From JBCCCJ01 sp039029315 (GTDB lineage: Bacteria; Bacteroidota; Bacteroidia; J057): a stretch of DNA of 64,000 nucleotides. Position numbers and translations under genes: made by a program. The notes under the pieces were generated by a model that searched no databases, had not been told where the DNA came from, and was given only the letters and a program-made list of their open reading frames with translations. Positions 52,291 to 61,444 of this stretch are shown here, piece by piece (position 1 is the stretch's first letter; each line of letters starts with the position of its first letter). The DNA lies in NCBI GenBank assembly GCA_039029315.1, contig JBCCGK010000043.1, positions 23,601-87,600 on the forward strand, read 5' to 3'.

Positions 52291-53157
52291 TTATCTTCGA
52301 GGATAAGTATAAAAGCCTTTTCCGCTTTTCCGTCCCAAATGGCCTGCTACTACCATATTTCGCAACAACGGACAGGGTGCATATTTGGGATTTCCTAACC
52401 CCTCGTACAGGACCTCCATGATAGCCAAACAGACATCCAACCCAATAAAATCAGCCAATTGCAAAGGCCCCATTGGATGCGCCATGCCTAATTTCATGAT
52501 GGTATCGATCTCCTCCACGCCTGCAACTCCTTCATGATAGGTAATAATGGCCTCATTGATCATGGGCATCAGAATACGATTTGCGACAAATCCAGGATAA
52601 TCATTGGCATGGACGGGGGTTTTGCCCAAATCATCCGTAATGGCCAGAATCGTTTCCTTTACCTGCTCAGAAGTATTGTAGCCAGAAATCACTTCCACTA
52701 GCCGCATGACTGGCACAGGATTCATGAAGTGCATCCCGATGACTTGCTCTGATCTTTGGGTGGCGGCTGCAATTTTCGTGATAGAAATAGAGGAAGTATT
52801 GCTCGCAAGGATGGCCTCCGATGGCGCTGCAGCATCTATTTGTTCAAAAATTTTGAGTTTTAGATCCAGATTTTCTGTTGCAGCCTCCACAATAAGCTGC
52901 CTGTCTTGTACCCCTTCTCCCAGATCTGTCATGAGTCGAATCCGCCCCATTGCTGCGGTTTTGTCTTCAGCAGAAATCAATTCCTTTTTTACCTGCCTAT
53001 CCATGTTTTTGCTGATCGTTGCCAGTCCTCGGTCCAGGGCCTCCTGGGAAATGTCAATGAGGTTGACCTGATAGCCATATTGAGCAAATACATGGGCGAT
53101 GCCATTGCCCATTGTTCCGGCACCTATGACAGCGATTTTTTCGTGAGTTGAGATCAT
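52291..53157 (-). CDS. hbd: 3-hydroxybutyryl-CoA dehydrogenase
   Basis: 288 residues. Rossmann NAD-binding start AVIGAGTMGNGIAHVFAQYG; catalytic His in GMHFMNPVPVMRLVEVISG, followed by ANDYPGFVANRILMPMINEA and LGMAHPMGPLQLADFIGLD. Converts 3-hydroxyacyl-CoA and acetoacetyl-CoA. Position directly after hisIE, with an AC-rich spacer, suggests it may be cotranscribed with the histidine genes by proximity, though the pathways are unrelated. Confidence 0.92.
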   Translation of the reverse strand: MISTHEKIAVIGAGTMGNGIAHVFAQYGYQVNLIDISQEALDRGLATISKNMDRQVKKELISAEDKTAAMGRIRLMTDLGEGVQDRQLIVEAATENLDLKLKIFEQIDAAAPSEAILASNTSSISITKIAAATQRSEQVIGMHFMNPVPVMRLVEVISGYNTSEQVKETILAITDDLGKTPVHANDYPGFVANRILMPMINEAIITYHEGVAGVEEIDTIMKLGMAHPMGPLQLADFIGLDVCLAIMEVLYEGLGNPKYAPCPLLRNMVVAGHLGRKSGKGFYTYPRR

Positions 53158-53220
53158 ATCGGGGGGAGTGATTGATTATTGGGTGATTGGTGATTGAGTT
53201 ATTGGGTTGTTGGTGATTGG
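53158..53220 (-). other. AC-rich repetitive spacer before hbd
   Basis: On the coding strand it is a low-complexity run of CCAATCACCAA-type units. The 16-mer TTATTGGGTTGTTGGT (+ strand, 53199-53214) also occurs in the spacer before hisF (54656-54671), and shorter versions lie before hisG. Probably an unstructured ribosome-landing spacer. Confidence 0.5.
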
Positions 53221-53832
53221 CTATTGGGGGGTGTGGCGACTTTTGAGAACAGAAACGATCTCTGGGAGGGAGCTTTGTTTGGCCTCCAGTAGGATCATCA
53301 AATGATAGAGAAGATCTGCACATTCATTCTGAAATAACTCTTCATTGTCATCTTTGGATTCAATCACAACTTCTACTGCTTCTTCTCCGACTTTTTGCGC
53401 AATTTTGTTGATGCCTTTTTTGAAGAGTTGGCTTGTATAGGAGCTTTCTGAAGGATTCTTTCTTCTTTCCTGAATAATTCTGGAGAGATGGAGCAAAAAA
53501 CCTAGTTCTGATTCATTTTTTTCCTGAAAACAGGTGTCAGCTCCTGTATGACAGACCGGACCTACTGGATTGACCTTGATTAAGAGGGTGTCCTGATCAC
53601 AATCTTCAGTGATACTAACAAGCTGCAAGTAATTTCCAGAAGTCTCTCCCTTTGTCCACAGTCTGCCTTTGGTCCGGGAGAAAAAACAGACTTTCCCTTC
53701 CTGTTGGGTTTTTTCCAATGCCTCTTCGTTCATGAATCCCAGCATCAGGACCTTATCCGTGCTTGCATCCTGAATGATTGCAGGAATCAGGCCGTTGAGT
53801 TTATCAAAATCAAGTTGTTGCATCTCCTTCAT
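53221..53832 (-). CDS. hisI: Bifunctional phosphoribosyl-AMP cyclohydrolase/PRATP pyrophosphatase
   Basis: 203 residues, fused HisI-HisE. HisI part: MLGFMNEEALEKTQQEGKVC, CFFSRTKGRLWTKGETSGN, and GPVCHTGADTCF with zinc-binding Cys. HisE part from about residue 117: SYTSQLFKKGINKIAQKVGE and ESKDDNEELFQNECADLLYH. Catalyses the second and third steps of histidine synthesis. Follows hisF by 57 bases on the same strand. Confidence 0.95.
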   Translation of the reverse strand: MKEMQQLDFDKLNGLIPAIIQDASTDKVLMLGFMNEEALEKTQQEGKVCFFSRTKGRLWTKGETSGNYLQLVSITEDCDQDTLLIKVNPVGPVCHTGADTCFQEKNESELGFLLHLSRIIQERRKNPSESSYTSQLFKKGINKIAQKVGEEAVEVVIESKDDNEELFQNECADLLYHLMILLEAKQSSLPEIVSVLKSRHTPQ

Positions 53833-53889
53833 TTTCGCTGCGAAAGTAGGCAGAGTGAATAGGTTTTCAAAACCCTCTTACCTCTAATA

Positions 53890-54645
53890 TTATATCCGAA
53901 TGGGAATTCCATCTTGTTGTAAGTAGGATTTCAGTTCAGGAATCGGAATACTCCCAAAATGAAAAACACTTGCCGCCAATGCTGCATCTGCTTTTCCTTC
54001 CCGAAATGCCGCTGCAAAATGCGCCTTCTTGCCTGCTCCACCAGAGGCAATCACCGGGATCTGAATCGCTTCGGCGATGCTTCGGGTAATGTCCAGGGAA
54101 AAGCCTTGTTGCGTGCCATCTCCGACCATGGAGGTCAACAAGATTTCTCCGGCTCCCCTCTTAGCGACCTCCTCTGCCCACGCCACGGCATGTTTGTCAG
54201 TTGGTTTCCGTCCTCCGTGGGTATAGACCATCCATTCTTCTTCCAAGCGATTGGTATCAATCGCCACGACTACACACTGGCTCCCAAACTCTGCCGCCAA
54301 TTCGTTGACCAACTCAGGTCGTCGGACAGCAGCCGAATTGATCGAAATCTTATCCGCACCAGCCCGCAGCAATCTATACACATCTTTCACAGATCGGATA
54401 CCTCCGCCAATGGTAAATGGAATGTTGATTTCTCTCGCTACCCGCTGTGCCAGCTCAGCCATCGTGTCTCTATGCTCTACGGTTGCTGTGATATCCAGAA
54501 AAGTCAATTCGTCGGCTCCTTGCTCTGCATAGGCCGCAGCTAACTCTACAGGATCGCCTGCATCGCGAATGTTGACAAAATTGACGCCTTTCACCGTACG
54601 GCCATCCTTGATATCCAGACAGGGAATGATTCGTTTTGTTAACAT
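53890..54645 (-). CDS. hisF: Imidazole glycerol phosphate synthase cyclase subunit
   Basis: 251 residues. TIM barrel: MLTKRIIPCLDIKDGRTVKG, FVNIRDAGDPVELAAAYAEQ, FTIGGGIRSVKDVYRLLRAG, AGEILLTSMVGDGTQQGFSL and VIASGGAGKKAHFAAA. Both catalytic Asp residues (CLDIKDG; TSMVGDGT) are present. Partner of HisH. Confidence 0.97.
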   Translation of the reverse strand: MLTKRIIPCLDIKDGRTVKGVNFVNIRDAGDPVELAAAYAEQGADELTFLDITATVEHRDTMAELAQRVAREINIPFTIGGGIRSVKDVYRLLRAGADKISINSAAVRRPELVNELAAEFGSQCVVVAIDTNRLEEEWMVYTHGGRKPTDKHAVAWAEEVAKRGAGEILLTSMVGDGTQQGFSLDITRSIAEAIQIPVIASGGAGKKAHFAAAFREGKADAALAASVFHFGSIPIPELKSYLQQDGIPIRI

Positions 54646-54678
54646 GAGGGATTGCTTATTGGGTTGTTGGTTATTCGC

Positions 54679-55398
54679 TTATTGTGTTTCTGCTAATTCC
54701 TGAAGACTGATCTTGCCTTCGTAAATGGCTTTACCGATGATGATGCCATACATTTGTTGTGCCTGAAGCGCATGAACATCCTCAATGCCGCTGACTCCTC
54801 CACTGGCAACCAGCTGAAGATCCGGGAATTGTTGCATGAGTTGTTGATACAATTCGATGGCAGGTCCTTGTAGTTTGCCGTCTTTGGAGATGTCTGTACA
54901 CACCACTGTTCGAATTCCCTGGGACATATAGTCCCTGATAAAGTCTTCTAACAGGAGTTCCGTTTGGGTTTGCCAGCCGTGAATGGCAATCTTTCCATCT
55001 CTGACATCTGCGCTCAGAATCAATTTGTCACCCCCATATCGATGCAACCACTCCAGGAACATCTCCCGGTTTTTTACGGCCAGACTTCCTACATTTACTT
55101 GAGATGCCCCACTATCCATCACCAATTGCAAATCTTCATTTGACTTTACCCCCCCTCCGAAATCAACACTCAATTGTGTCTGGGTACAGATTCGTTCCAA
55201 TACCCGCCAATTGATAACTTTTCCTGCTTTCGCACCATCCAGGTCGACCAAATGCAAATATTTGAGCCCATGCTCTTCAAATTCTTTTGCCACCTCTAAT
55301 GGATCGTCTCTGTAAGTGGTTTTCCTCTGATAATCACCTTCAACCAGACGTACACATTTGCCATCGATCACATCTATTGCCGGGATAATTCTTGACAT
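54679..55398 (-). CDS. hisA: ProFAR isomerase
   Basis: 239 residues. TIM barrel: RIIPAIDVIDGKCVRLVEGD (catalytic Asp), LSVDFGGGVKSNEDLQLVMD, VCTDISKDGKLQGPAIELYQ and LVASGGVSGIEDVHALQAQQ. Paralogous to HisF. Between hisH and hisF in the order hisH-hisA-hisF-hisIE. Confidence 0.96.
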   Translation of the reverse strand: MSRIIPAIDVIDGKCVRLVEGDYQRKTTYRDDPLEVAKEFEEHGLKYLHLVDLDGAKAGKVINWRVLERICTQTQLSVDFGGGVKSNEDLQLVMDSGASQVNVGSLAVKNREMFLEWLHRYGGDKLILSADVRDGKIAIHGWQTQTELLLEDFIRDYMSQGIRTVVCTDISKDGKLQGPAIELYQQLMQQFPDLQLVASGGVSGIEDVHALQAQQMYGIIIGKAIYEGKISLQELAETQ

Positions 55399-55493
55399 GG
55401 GAATTGCTTTTTGCGTGATTCTTATTGTTGAATTGTGGATTGATTGTGGCCTTTCTCGTTCTTTGATGTATTGGTATCGTTCTCCTTCCCATC

Positions 55494-56078
55494 CTATAGC
55501 TGAATGAAATTCTCCAGGATTTTTGCCCCCACTTTTCCGCTTTTCTCGGGATGGAACTGAGTCGCGTAAAAATTGTCCTTATGCAGTGCCGCACTGAATG
55601 GCCGGGTATACTCGGTTTCAGCTATCGTGTAGGGGCCTGATTCGACAAAATAACTATGAACAAAATACACAAATGCCTGTTCACCCAACTCCTTGAGAAG
55701 CGGAGAATCATTGGTTTGAAGAAGATTCCATCCCATATGCGGAACTTTGTGAGAGGCATTGGAGAATAGGCGCACTTGATGTGGAAAAATATTCATACAG
55801 CTGGTGTCGCCTTCCTCTGAATGTTGGCACATCAGCTGCATTCCCAGGCATACCCCAAGGACAGCCTGACGTAGATTTGGAATCACTTGATCCAAACCAG
55901 TCTGACGAAGATATCGCATGGTCGTGCTGGCCTCTCCAACTCCAGGAAAGATGACTTTATCCGCCGCTTGTATCGTAGCAGGATCATCGCTCAAAGTTGG
56001 AGATATCCCTAATCGTTCTAATGCGTATATAACAGAGCGGACATTTCCAGCGTTATATTTAACAATGACTAAGTTCAT
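55494..56078 (-). CDS. hisH: Imidazole glycerol phosphate synthase glutaminase subunit
   Basis: 194 residues. Class I glutamine amidotransferase: VIFPGVGEASTTMRYL, nucleophile Cys in VLGVCLGMQLMCQHS, and His-Glu in YATQFHPEKSGKVGA. Supplies ammonia to HisF. It begins a second set of his genes; between it and hisB lies an HD gene on the opposite strand, so it probably has its own promoter. Confidence 0.96.
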   Translation of the reverse strand: MNLVIVKYNAGNVRSVIYALERLGISPTLSDDPATIQAADKVIFPGVGEASTTMRYLRQTGLDQVIPNLRQAVLGVCLGMQLMCQHSEEGDTSCMNIFPHQVRLFSNASHKVPHMGWNLLQTNDSPLLKELGEQAFVYFVHSYFVESGPYTIAETEYTRPFSAALHKDNFYATQFHPEKSGKVGAKILENFIQL

Positions 56079-56155
56079 ATAGGGTTAGGAATTTTGTGAG
56101 ATCGTTCTGTATATTGAAAATGAAGCGACTATATTCTGCCAAGGCTTTGCACTTC

Positions 56156-56746
56156 ATGGATTTTACTTCAGCTAAGACATATATTCTTCAGAGACTTCGT
56201 ACTGAGCTTTCCGAGAAGCTGACGTATCATAGTTATCAACATACCCTTGAGGTTCTTCGAGCCGTCAAGGAAATTGCTGATGCTGAAAAAATATTTGGAG
56301 AAGCCCTGCATTTGCTGGAAACGGCTGCGGCTTTTCACGATGCTGGATTTCTGCGAACCTATCAGGAACATGAACAAGCTGGCTGTCTGATTGCAAGAGA
56401 ACAACTTCCCCGTTTTGGGTATTCTGACAAACAAATTTCGCGAATCTGCGAGATGATTTTGTCTACGCGAATTCCACAGTCTCCTGGCTCTCACCTGGCC
56501 AAAATCCTTTGTGATGCAGATCTGTATTACCTGGGCCAGGATGATTTTTATGCAACAGGACAAAGCCTGTTTCATGAATTCAGGGAAAGAGGCATTGTCA
56601 ACAATGAAGAGGAATGGAATCGTCTTCAGGTTCGGTTTCTGGAAAGTCATCAGTACTTTACCCGGACCGCCATTGAACGCAGGGCCATGCGGAAGGCTCA
56701 GCACCTCGCCGAAGTCAAGGCCATTGTAGATAGCTACGCTGCCTAG
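56156..56746 (+). CDS. HD-domain phosphohydrolase-like protein
   Basis: 196 residues from the ATG at 56156 (GTG 56096 and ATG 56120 in frame are possible). HD motif pattern: LTYHSYQHTLEVLRAVKEIA, LLETAAAFHDAGFLRTYQEH (the HD pair) and LAKILCDADLYYLGQDD. Close to the cyanamide-hydratase-like/predicted metal-dependent HD phosphohydrolase group. Unusually, it sits inside the his cluster in the opposite orientation. Substrate unknown. Confidence 0.8.
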   Translation: MDFTSAKTYILQRLRTELSEKLTYHSYQHTLEVLRAVKEIADAEKIFGEALHLLETAAAFHDAGFLRTYQEHEQAGCLIAREQLPRFGYSDKQISRICEMILSTRIPQSPGSHLAKILCDADLYYLGQDDFYATGQSLFHEFRERGIVNNEEEWNRLQVRFLESHQYFTRTAIERRAMRKAQHLAEVKAIVDSYAA

Positions 56747-56829
56747 GAGAGCATCTGGTCGCCTTTGCATTGTTGTTTCATGCCATAAGTACTTCAATAT
56801 GTGAAGGAATTCGTTCCCGATTTTTGTCT

Positions 56830-57966
56830 TCATAATACTCCCTTTGTGCTGGGCAAACTATCATCTCCCACTCTCTTCGCTATGGCCAATCGCATCGCAC
56901 GGGCCACTCCTTTGAAGATGGCCTCAATCATGTGATGAGCATTCTTGCCCCTTACCTTGATATTCATGGTACAACCAGAGGTATCGCAGAAGGATTTGAA
57001 AAAATGCTCGACCATCTCAGTGGGAAACTCTCCCACCTTTTCCCTACCAAATTCGCCATCGAAGACCAGATAGGGCCTCCCCGAAAAATCCAGGGCGACC
57101 TGCGCCAAGGCTTCATCCATCGCCAGTGAGTAACATCCGTACCGCTCAATGCCTCGCTTATTTCCCAAAGCCTGTTTCAAGGCTTGCCCCAATGCCAGAC
57201 CTGTATCTTCGATGGTGTGATGTTCATCAATGTGGAGATCTCCCTTCACAGCGATCTTCATATCCATCCCACTGTGTTTCCCCAATTGATCGAGCATATG
57301 ATCAAAGAACCCTATCCCTGTCTGATTGTTAGTCCTTCCCTGTCCATCAAGATCCAGTTCAATGGCGATCTCCGTTTCTTTTGTGATCCGCTCAATTGAT
57401 GCTTGTCGTCCCTGCTGTTGAATCAAAAAATCCGAAATATCATCCCACGAATTGGTTTGCAAAACCAGGGTTTCCTTCAAGGCGACCAAGTCATGCTCAT
57501 CATCCTGATCATCAGCACTTCGACCAATGAGAATCCCTTTGGCACCCAGATTCCTGGCCAACTGAATATCACTGGGGCGATCCCCAATCACAATAGAATT
57601 TTCCAAATCATAAGCACCCTCCAGATATTGAGTGAGCAGGGCTGTTCCTGGTTTGCGAGTTGGGGCATTCTCATGCTTGAAGGTTCGATCAATGACAACA
57701 TTGTCAAACTCAATGCCTTCATCACTGAGGATGCGCATCATTTTGTTATGCGGAAGCCAGAATGTTTCTTCTGGATATCCCTCTGTTCCCAGGCCATCCT
57801 GATTGGTAATCATGACCCATTCATAATCGGTCGCGCTTCGCAAGCGATACAGATTCCGAATGGCTCCTGGCAGGAATGCCAGTTTTTCCAGACTGTCTAC
57901 CTGATAATCTTCTGGAGGTTCGACGATGATGGTACCGTCTCTATCTAGCAAAAGGAGTTTTTTCAT
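56830..57966 (-). CDS. hisB: Bifunctional histidinol-phosphatase/imidazoleglycerol-phosphate dehydratase
   Basis: 378 residues. N-terminal HAD phosphatase (KKLLLLDRDGTIIVEPPEDY, with the DxD; IVIGDRPSDIQLARNLGAKG). C-terminal IGPD from about residue 200: GIGFFDHMLDQLGKHSGMDM, HIDEHHTIEDTGLALGQALK and KNAHHMIEAIFKGVARAMRL with manganese-binding His. Its ATG overlaps the hisC stop (ATGA). Confidence 0.96.
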   Translation of the reverse strand: MKKLLLLDRDGTIIVEPPEDYQVDSLEKLAFLPGAIRNLYRLRSATDYEWVMITNQDGLGTEGYPEETFWLPHNKMMRILSDEGIEFDNVVIDRTFKHENAPTRKPGTALLTQYLEGAYDLENSIVIGDRPSDIQLARNLGAKGILIGRSADDQDDEHDLVALKETLVLQTNSWDDISDFLIQQQGRQASIERITKETEIAIELDLDGQGRTNNQTGIGFFDHMLDQLGKHSGMDMKIAVKGDLHIDEHHTIEDTGLALGQALKQALGNKRGIERYGCYSLAMDEALAQVALDFSGRPYLVFDGEFGREKVGEFPTEMVEHFFKSFCDTSGCTMNIKVRGKNAHHMIEAIFKGVARAMRLAIAKRVGDDSLPSTKGVL

Positions 57967-59039
57967 TTGCTCATATGTTGAAGGGCTTGCAATAATTCTT
58001 CATTTTCATCTGGACTTCCAATGGTGAATCTCAGACATTCATCACACAGAATCACACGGGATCGGTCTCGGACAATGATGCGTTTGTTGATCAGTTCCTC
58101 ATATCGTTGTCTGGCATGATCCACCCGAACCAGCAAGAAGTTTGCATCTGAAGGATAGACCCTGGAGACAAAAGAGATGTTGTTAAGCTCTCTGGCAAGA
58201 TTGTTTCGCTCCTGTACGATCAGGTCTACCATCTCAATTTTTTTGTCCTCCTGCTGTATGGCTTCCAGAGCCAATTGTTGACTCATGCCATTGACATTAT
58301 AGGGAGCTTTGATTTTGTTCAAGGCAGCAATGAGGTCTGGATGACCAATGGCCATCCCCAGTCGAAGATTTGCCATGCCCCATGCTTTGGAGAATGTGCG
58401 TAACAGAACCAGATGCGGATACTTGTCCAGCAATGGAATCAGCTTCTGTTGTGGAGCAAAATCGACATAGGCTTCATCCACGACCACCAATCCATCTTCC
58501 GCCATCCATTCCAGCAAGGCTTCGATGGATGCTTGATGGATACAATTTCCTGTGGGATTGTTGGGAGAACAAACGAAGATCAACTTCGTTTTCGGAAGCA
58601 AATCCGTCCGAATTTTGTCCAAATCAATCTGAAAGGCTTCCGTCAGGGGATATTCCACAGTTTCTACCCCATTAATTTCAGCACTCACCTTGTACATGCC
58701 ATAGGTCGGAGGTAGAAGCACGACCCGATCCTGGCCCGGTTCGCAAAATGCCCGGAACAACAAATCAATGGCTTCGTCGCTGCCATTCCCTACAAAGAGT
58801 TGCTCCTCCTTGACACCAAGGATGGACCGCAAAGATTGTTTCAGTTCTCTCGCCAGGGGATCTGGATATCGATTGTGGCGGCCCGGAGCTGCTGATCCCA
58901 ATGGATTCTCATTGGCATCGAGGAAGGTTCCCAACTTGCCGGTATATTCATCCCTGGCAGAGGAGTAAGGCGTCAGTTTTCGCAGATGAGGACGCAATAA
59001 GGCGTGAATATCTATGGTTTTCATTGAGGAAAATTTCAT
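57963..59039 (-). CDS. hisC: Histidinol-phosphate aminotransferase
   Basis: 358 residues. PLP fold-type I: FLDANENPLGSAAPGRHNRY, LFVGNGSDEAIDLLFRAFCE, FVCSPNNPTGNC, VVVDEAYVDFA and LLRTFSKAWGMANLRLGMAI with the Schiff-base Lys. Overlaps both hisD (upstream) and hisB (downstream) by 4 bases. Confidence 0.97.
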   Translation of the reverse strand: MKFSSMKTIDIHALLRPHLRKLTPYSSARDEYTGKLGTFLDANENPLGSAAPGRHNRYPDPLARELKQSLRSILGVKEEQLFVGNGSDEAIDLLFRAFCEPGQDRVVLLPPTYGMYKVSAEINGVETVEYPLTEAFQIDLDKIRTDLLPKTKLIFVCSPNNPTGNCIHQASIEALLEWMAEDGLVVVDEAYVDFAPQQKLIPLLDKYPHLVLLRTFSKAWGMANLRLGMAIGHPDLIAALNKIKAPYNVNGMSQQLALEAIQQEDKKIEMVDLIVQERNNLARELNNISFVSRVYPSDANFLLVRVDHARQRYEELINKRIIVRDRSRVILCDECLRFTIGSPDENEELLQALQHMSK

Positions 59040-60331
59040 AGGTTTGCTTCATTCAAGGCAGACAATCTGAGACTGACAGCTCTTTTGTGTGCGATCAACT
59101 CCTCAGCTTCCGCCATGATCTCCACCGTTGGCCCCAATCGTTGTAATCCTTCAGCGGTCAACTTCTGGAAGGTGATTTTTTTTACAAAACTATCCAGAGA
59201 TACTCCGCTATATGATCGGGCATATCCATTGGTTGGCAGGGTATGATTGGTCCCAGAGGCATAATCCCCCACACTCTCTGGGGTATAATTGCCCAAAAAG
59301 ACTGAACCGGCATTTGTAATCCTTGCTGCCACTTCTTCGTCTCTTTCTATGGCCAAGATCAAATGTTCAGGCGCATACGCATTGATCAGCTCAATCGCTG
59401 TTGCTTCATCTTCTACCAATATGGCCTGACTATTTGCCAATGCTTTTTCTGCGATATCCGCTCTGGGAAGCTGTGGGAGTTGGAGGCGCAATTCTTCCTG
59501 CACCTGCTCAATGAGTTGCCGACTGCTTGACACCAACAATACCTGACTATCGATCCCATGCTCCGCTTGAGACAGCAGATCGGCTGCGACAAAAGCAGGC
59601 TTCGCAGTATCGTCCGCCACGACTGCCAACTCAGATGGCCCTGCTGGCAAATCTATTGCCACCCCTTCCTTTGCCACCAATTGTTTGGCCATGGTAACAT
59701 ACTGATTTCCTGGCCCAAAAATCTTGTACACTCGTGGGACGCTGCTCGTCCCATAGGCCATGGCTGCAACCGCCTGTGCACCGCCGACTTTGCACATGGT
59801 GGTCACCCCACACAAGGATGCCGTATACAGAATCGCTGGATGTACCTTGCCAGAAGAATCTGGGGGCGTACACAGGACTATTTCCTCGCATCCGGCAATA
59901 TTGGCAGGCACTGCCAGCATCAAGACAGTGGAGAACAAGGGAGCCGTTCCTCCGGGAATGTATAGGCCTACCTTCTCGATAGCTATGTTTTTTCTCCAGC
60001 AAAGCACACCTGGCATCGTTTCAATCTTGTCATCCGATGCTTGCTGAGATTGATGGAAGGTCAGGATATTCTGCCGAGCCTGCTGAATGGCTTGCTTGAG
60101 AGAAGGATCTAGCAGCGATTCTGCTTGCTGGATCTCTGCCTGGGACACCCGAATCTGATCCAGCTGTACCTTGTCAAATCGACTGGTCAGCGCCTTGAGG
60201 GCTTCATCCCCTTCTTGTCGAACGGCATCGAGGATGGGCATGACTCTGGATTCCAATTCAGCGAATGCCACCACTGGCCTGGCAAGCAAGGCAGGCCAAT
60301 CTTTGCGTTGTGGAAAGTGACTATACTTCAT
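59036..60331 (-). CDS. hisD: Histidinol dehydrogenase
   Basis: 431 residues from the ATG at 60331, which shares one base with the hisG stop (TGATG). The open frame runs further upstream inside hisG but that part is not HisD-like. Motifs: YIPGGTAPLFSTVLMLAVPA, KVGGAQAVAAMAYGTSSVPR, IDLPAGPSELAVVADD, DLLSQAEHGIDSQVLLV and FLGNYTPESVGDYASGTNHT. NAD-dependent, last two steps of the pathway. Confidence 0.96.
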   Translation of the reverse strand: MKYSHFPQRKDWPALLARPVVAFAELESRVMPILDAVRQEGDEALKALTSRFDKVQLDQIRVSQAEIQQAESLLDPSLKQAIQQARQNILTFHQSQQASDDKIETMPGVLCWRKNIAIEKVGLYIPGGTAPLFSTVLMLAVPANIAGCEEIVLCTPPDSSGKVHPAILYTASLCGVTTMCKVGGAQAVAAMAYGTSSVPRVYKIFGPGNQYVTMAKQLVAKEGVAIDLPAGPSELAVVADDTAKPAFVAADLLSQAEHGIDSQVLLVSSSRQLIEQVQEELRLQLPQLPRADIAEKALANSQAILVEDEATAIELINAYAPEHLILAIERDEEVAARITNAGSVFLGNYTPESVGDYASGTNHTLPTNGYARSYSGVSLDSFVKKITFQKLTAEGLQRLGPTVEIMAEAEELIAHKRAVSLRLSALNEANL

Positions 60332-61191
60332 CAGACAATCATTTTTTCGATGGGAATGACCAAAATGCCTTCTGCACCTGCGCCCCGGAGTTGTTCGATT
60401 ACTCCCCAGAAATCGTCCTCCTGAATCACAGAATGTAAGGAACTCCATCCTGAATCTGCCAAGGGCGTTACGGTTGGACTTTTCATACCAGGAATGAGAG
60501 ATACGACTTTATCAACTGCTTGATTGGGCACATTCATGAGAACATATTTATAGGAACGGGAGCGCAATACAGATCGAATTCGGAACAGCAATTGCTCTAA
60601 AATGGCTTGATTTTCTGGTTCGAGATCCGGCTTTGCGATCATCACGGCTTCGGAGCGGAAGATGATTTCGACCTCTTTGAGGCCATTGGCGAACAGGGTG
60701 CTGCCCGAACTGACAAGGTCACAGACGGCATCTGCCAATCCAATGCTGGGGGCAATCTCCACAGATCCACTGATTTCATGAATCTCAGCCTGAATGCCTT
60801 CTCTGTCTAGGTGATCCCGCAGAAGATTGGGATAGGAAGTGGCAATTTTTTTACCCTGAAAAAAGCTGATTCCCTCATAGGTCTCCTCTTTTCTGATGGC
60901 AAGTGAAAGACGGCAACGAGAAAATCCCATTTTTTCGACCAGCTCTACTGTCTGGCCTTTTTCAGCCAGAACATTTTCTCCTACAATTCCGATATGCGCA
61001 ACACCAGTAGCTACATATTTGGGGATATCATCATCTCTCAGGAACAACAATTCGATTGGGAAATTATAAGCGGTGGATTTGAGTTTGGTCTTGTTTCGGG
61101 AGAAAGAAATGCCACATTCTTCCATGAATTGAAGGCTTCTTTCACTGAGGCGACCGGATTTTTGGAGGGCAATCCGCAAAAGGGGTGTCAT
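60331..61191 (-). CDS. hisG: ATP phosphoribosyltransferase (long form)
   Basis: 286 residues, the long form with the C-terminal ACT-like regulatory domain that binds histidine. Motifs: LRIALQKSGRLSERSLQFME, VGEKMGF-like segment, GSVEIAPSIGLADAVCDLVS (PRPP loop), SGSTLFANGL and, at the end, MKSPTVTPLADSGWSSLHSV. First enzyme of the pathway and target of feedback inhibition. It is preceded by a histidine-rich leader. Confidence 0.96.
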   Translation of the reverse strand: MTPLLRIALQKSGRLSERSLQFMEECGISFSRNKTKLKSTAYNFPIELLFLRDDDIPKYVATGVAHIGIVGENVLAEKGQTVELVEKMGFSRCRLSLAIRKEETYEGISFFQGKKIATSYPNLLRDHLDREGIQAEIHEISGSVEIAPSIGLADAVCDLVSSGSTLFANGLKEVEIIFRSEAVMIAKPDLEPENQAILEQLLFRIRSVLRSRSYKYVLMNVPNQAVDKVVSLIPGMKSPTVTPLADSGWSSLHSVIQEDDFWGVIEQLRGAGAEGILVIPIEKMIV

Positions 61192-61332
61192 TTGATTATT
61201 AAGTTATTGGGTTATTGGGGGCTTGAGAAATGGATGGATTATTTCGGGTAAATCTTGCCTTTGACATGATCATATAAGTCATACCGACATTCTCAAGAAT
61301 GGTGTGGCAAGCGTGCCCAAGGGGGTGATATG

Positions 61333-61358
61333 AAAATAAAATTCCTCCTAGGAGGAAT
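61333..61358 (-). terminator. Attenuator hairpin inside the leader region
   Basis: ATTCCTCCTAGGAGGAAT (61341-61358) is a perfect 18-base palindrome: a 7-bp stem with CUAG loop. On the minus strand it is followed directly by TTTATTTTC, so it resembles a weak intrinsic terminator. The leader stop codon (TAG, 61350-61348) lies in the loop and the upstream arm begins in the last His codon. Confidence 0.65.
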
Positions 61359-61437
61359 GATGATGTGCATGTGTATGGTGTACCTGGGCAAGTGATTTGC
61401 CAGATAGGGGGGAGAGATATGTACACCAATAGTTCAT
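61348..61437 (-). CDS. hisL: Histidine operon leader peptide
   Basis: A 29-codon frame (ATG 61437 to TAG 61350-61348) ending in HHTHAHHHSS: six His codons in eight. It lies 156 bases before hisG on the same strand and starts 7 bases after a consensus -7 box, so it is translated from the very 5' end of the transcript. Its stop codon is in the loop of a terminator-like hairpin. In enterobacteria, his leader peptides with a run of His codons control attenuation (established); here the same logic is inferred from position and sequence. A ribosome waiting for His-tRNA on the last His codons would cover the upstream arm of the hairpin and so block termination. Confidence 0.8.
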   Translation of the reverse strand: MNYWCTYLSPLSGKSLAQVHHTHAHHHSS

Positions 61438-61444
61438 GTCGCTG

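Noticed and set aside
61192..61332. A classical downstream terminator/antiterminator pair between the leader and hisG
   Set aside because: Only short stems (e.g. GGCA/TGCC and CATTC/GAATG) without a T-tract were found, so no second terminator could be supported.
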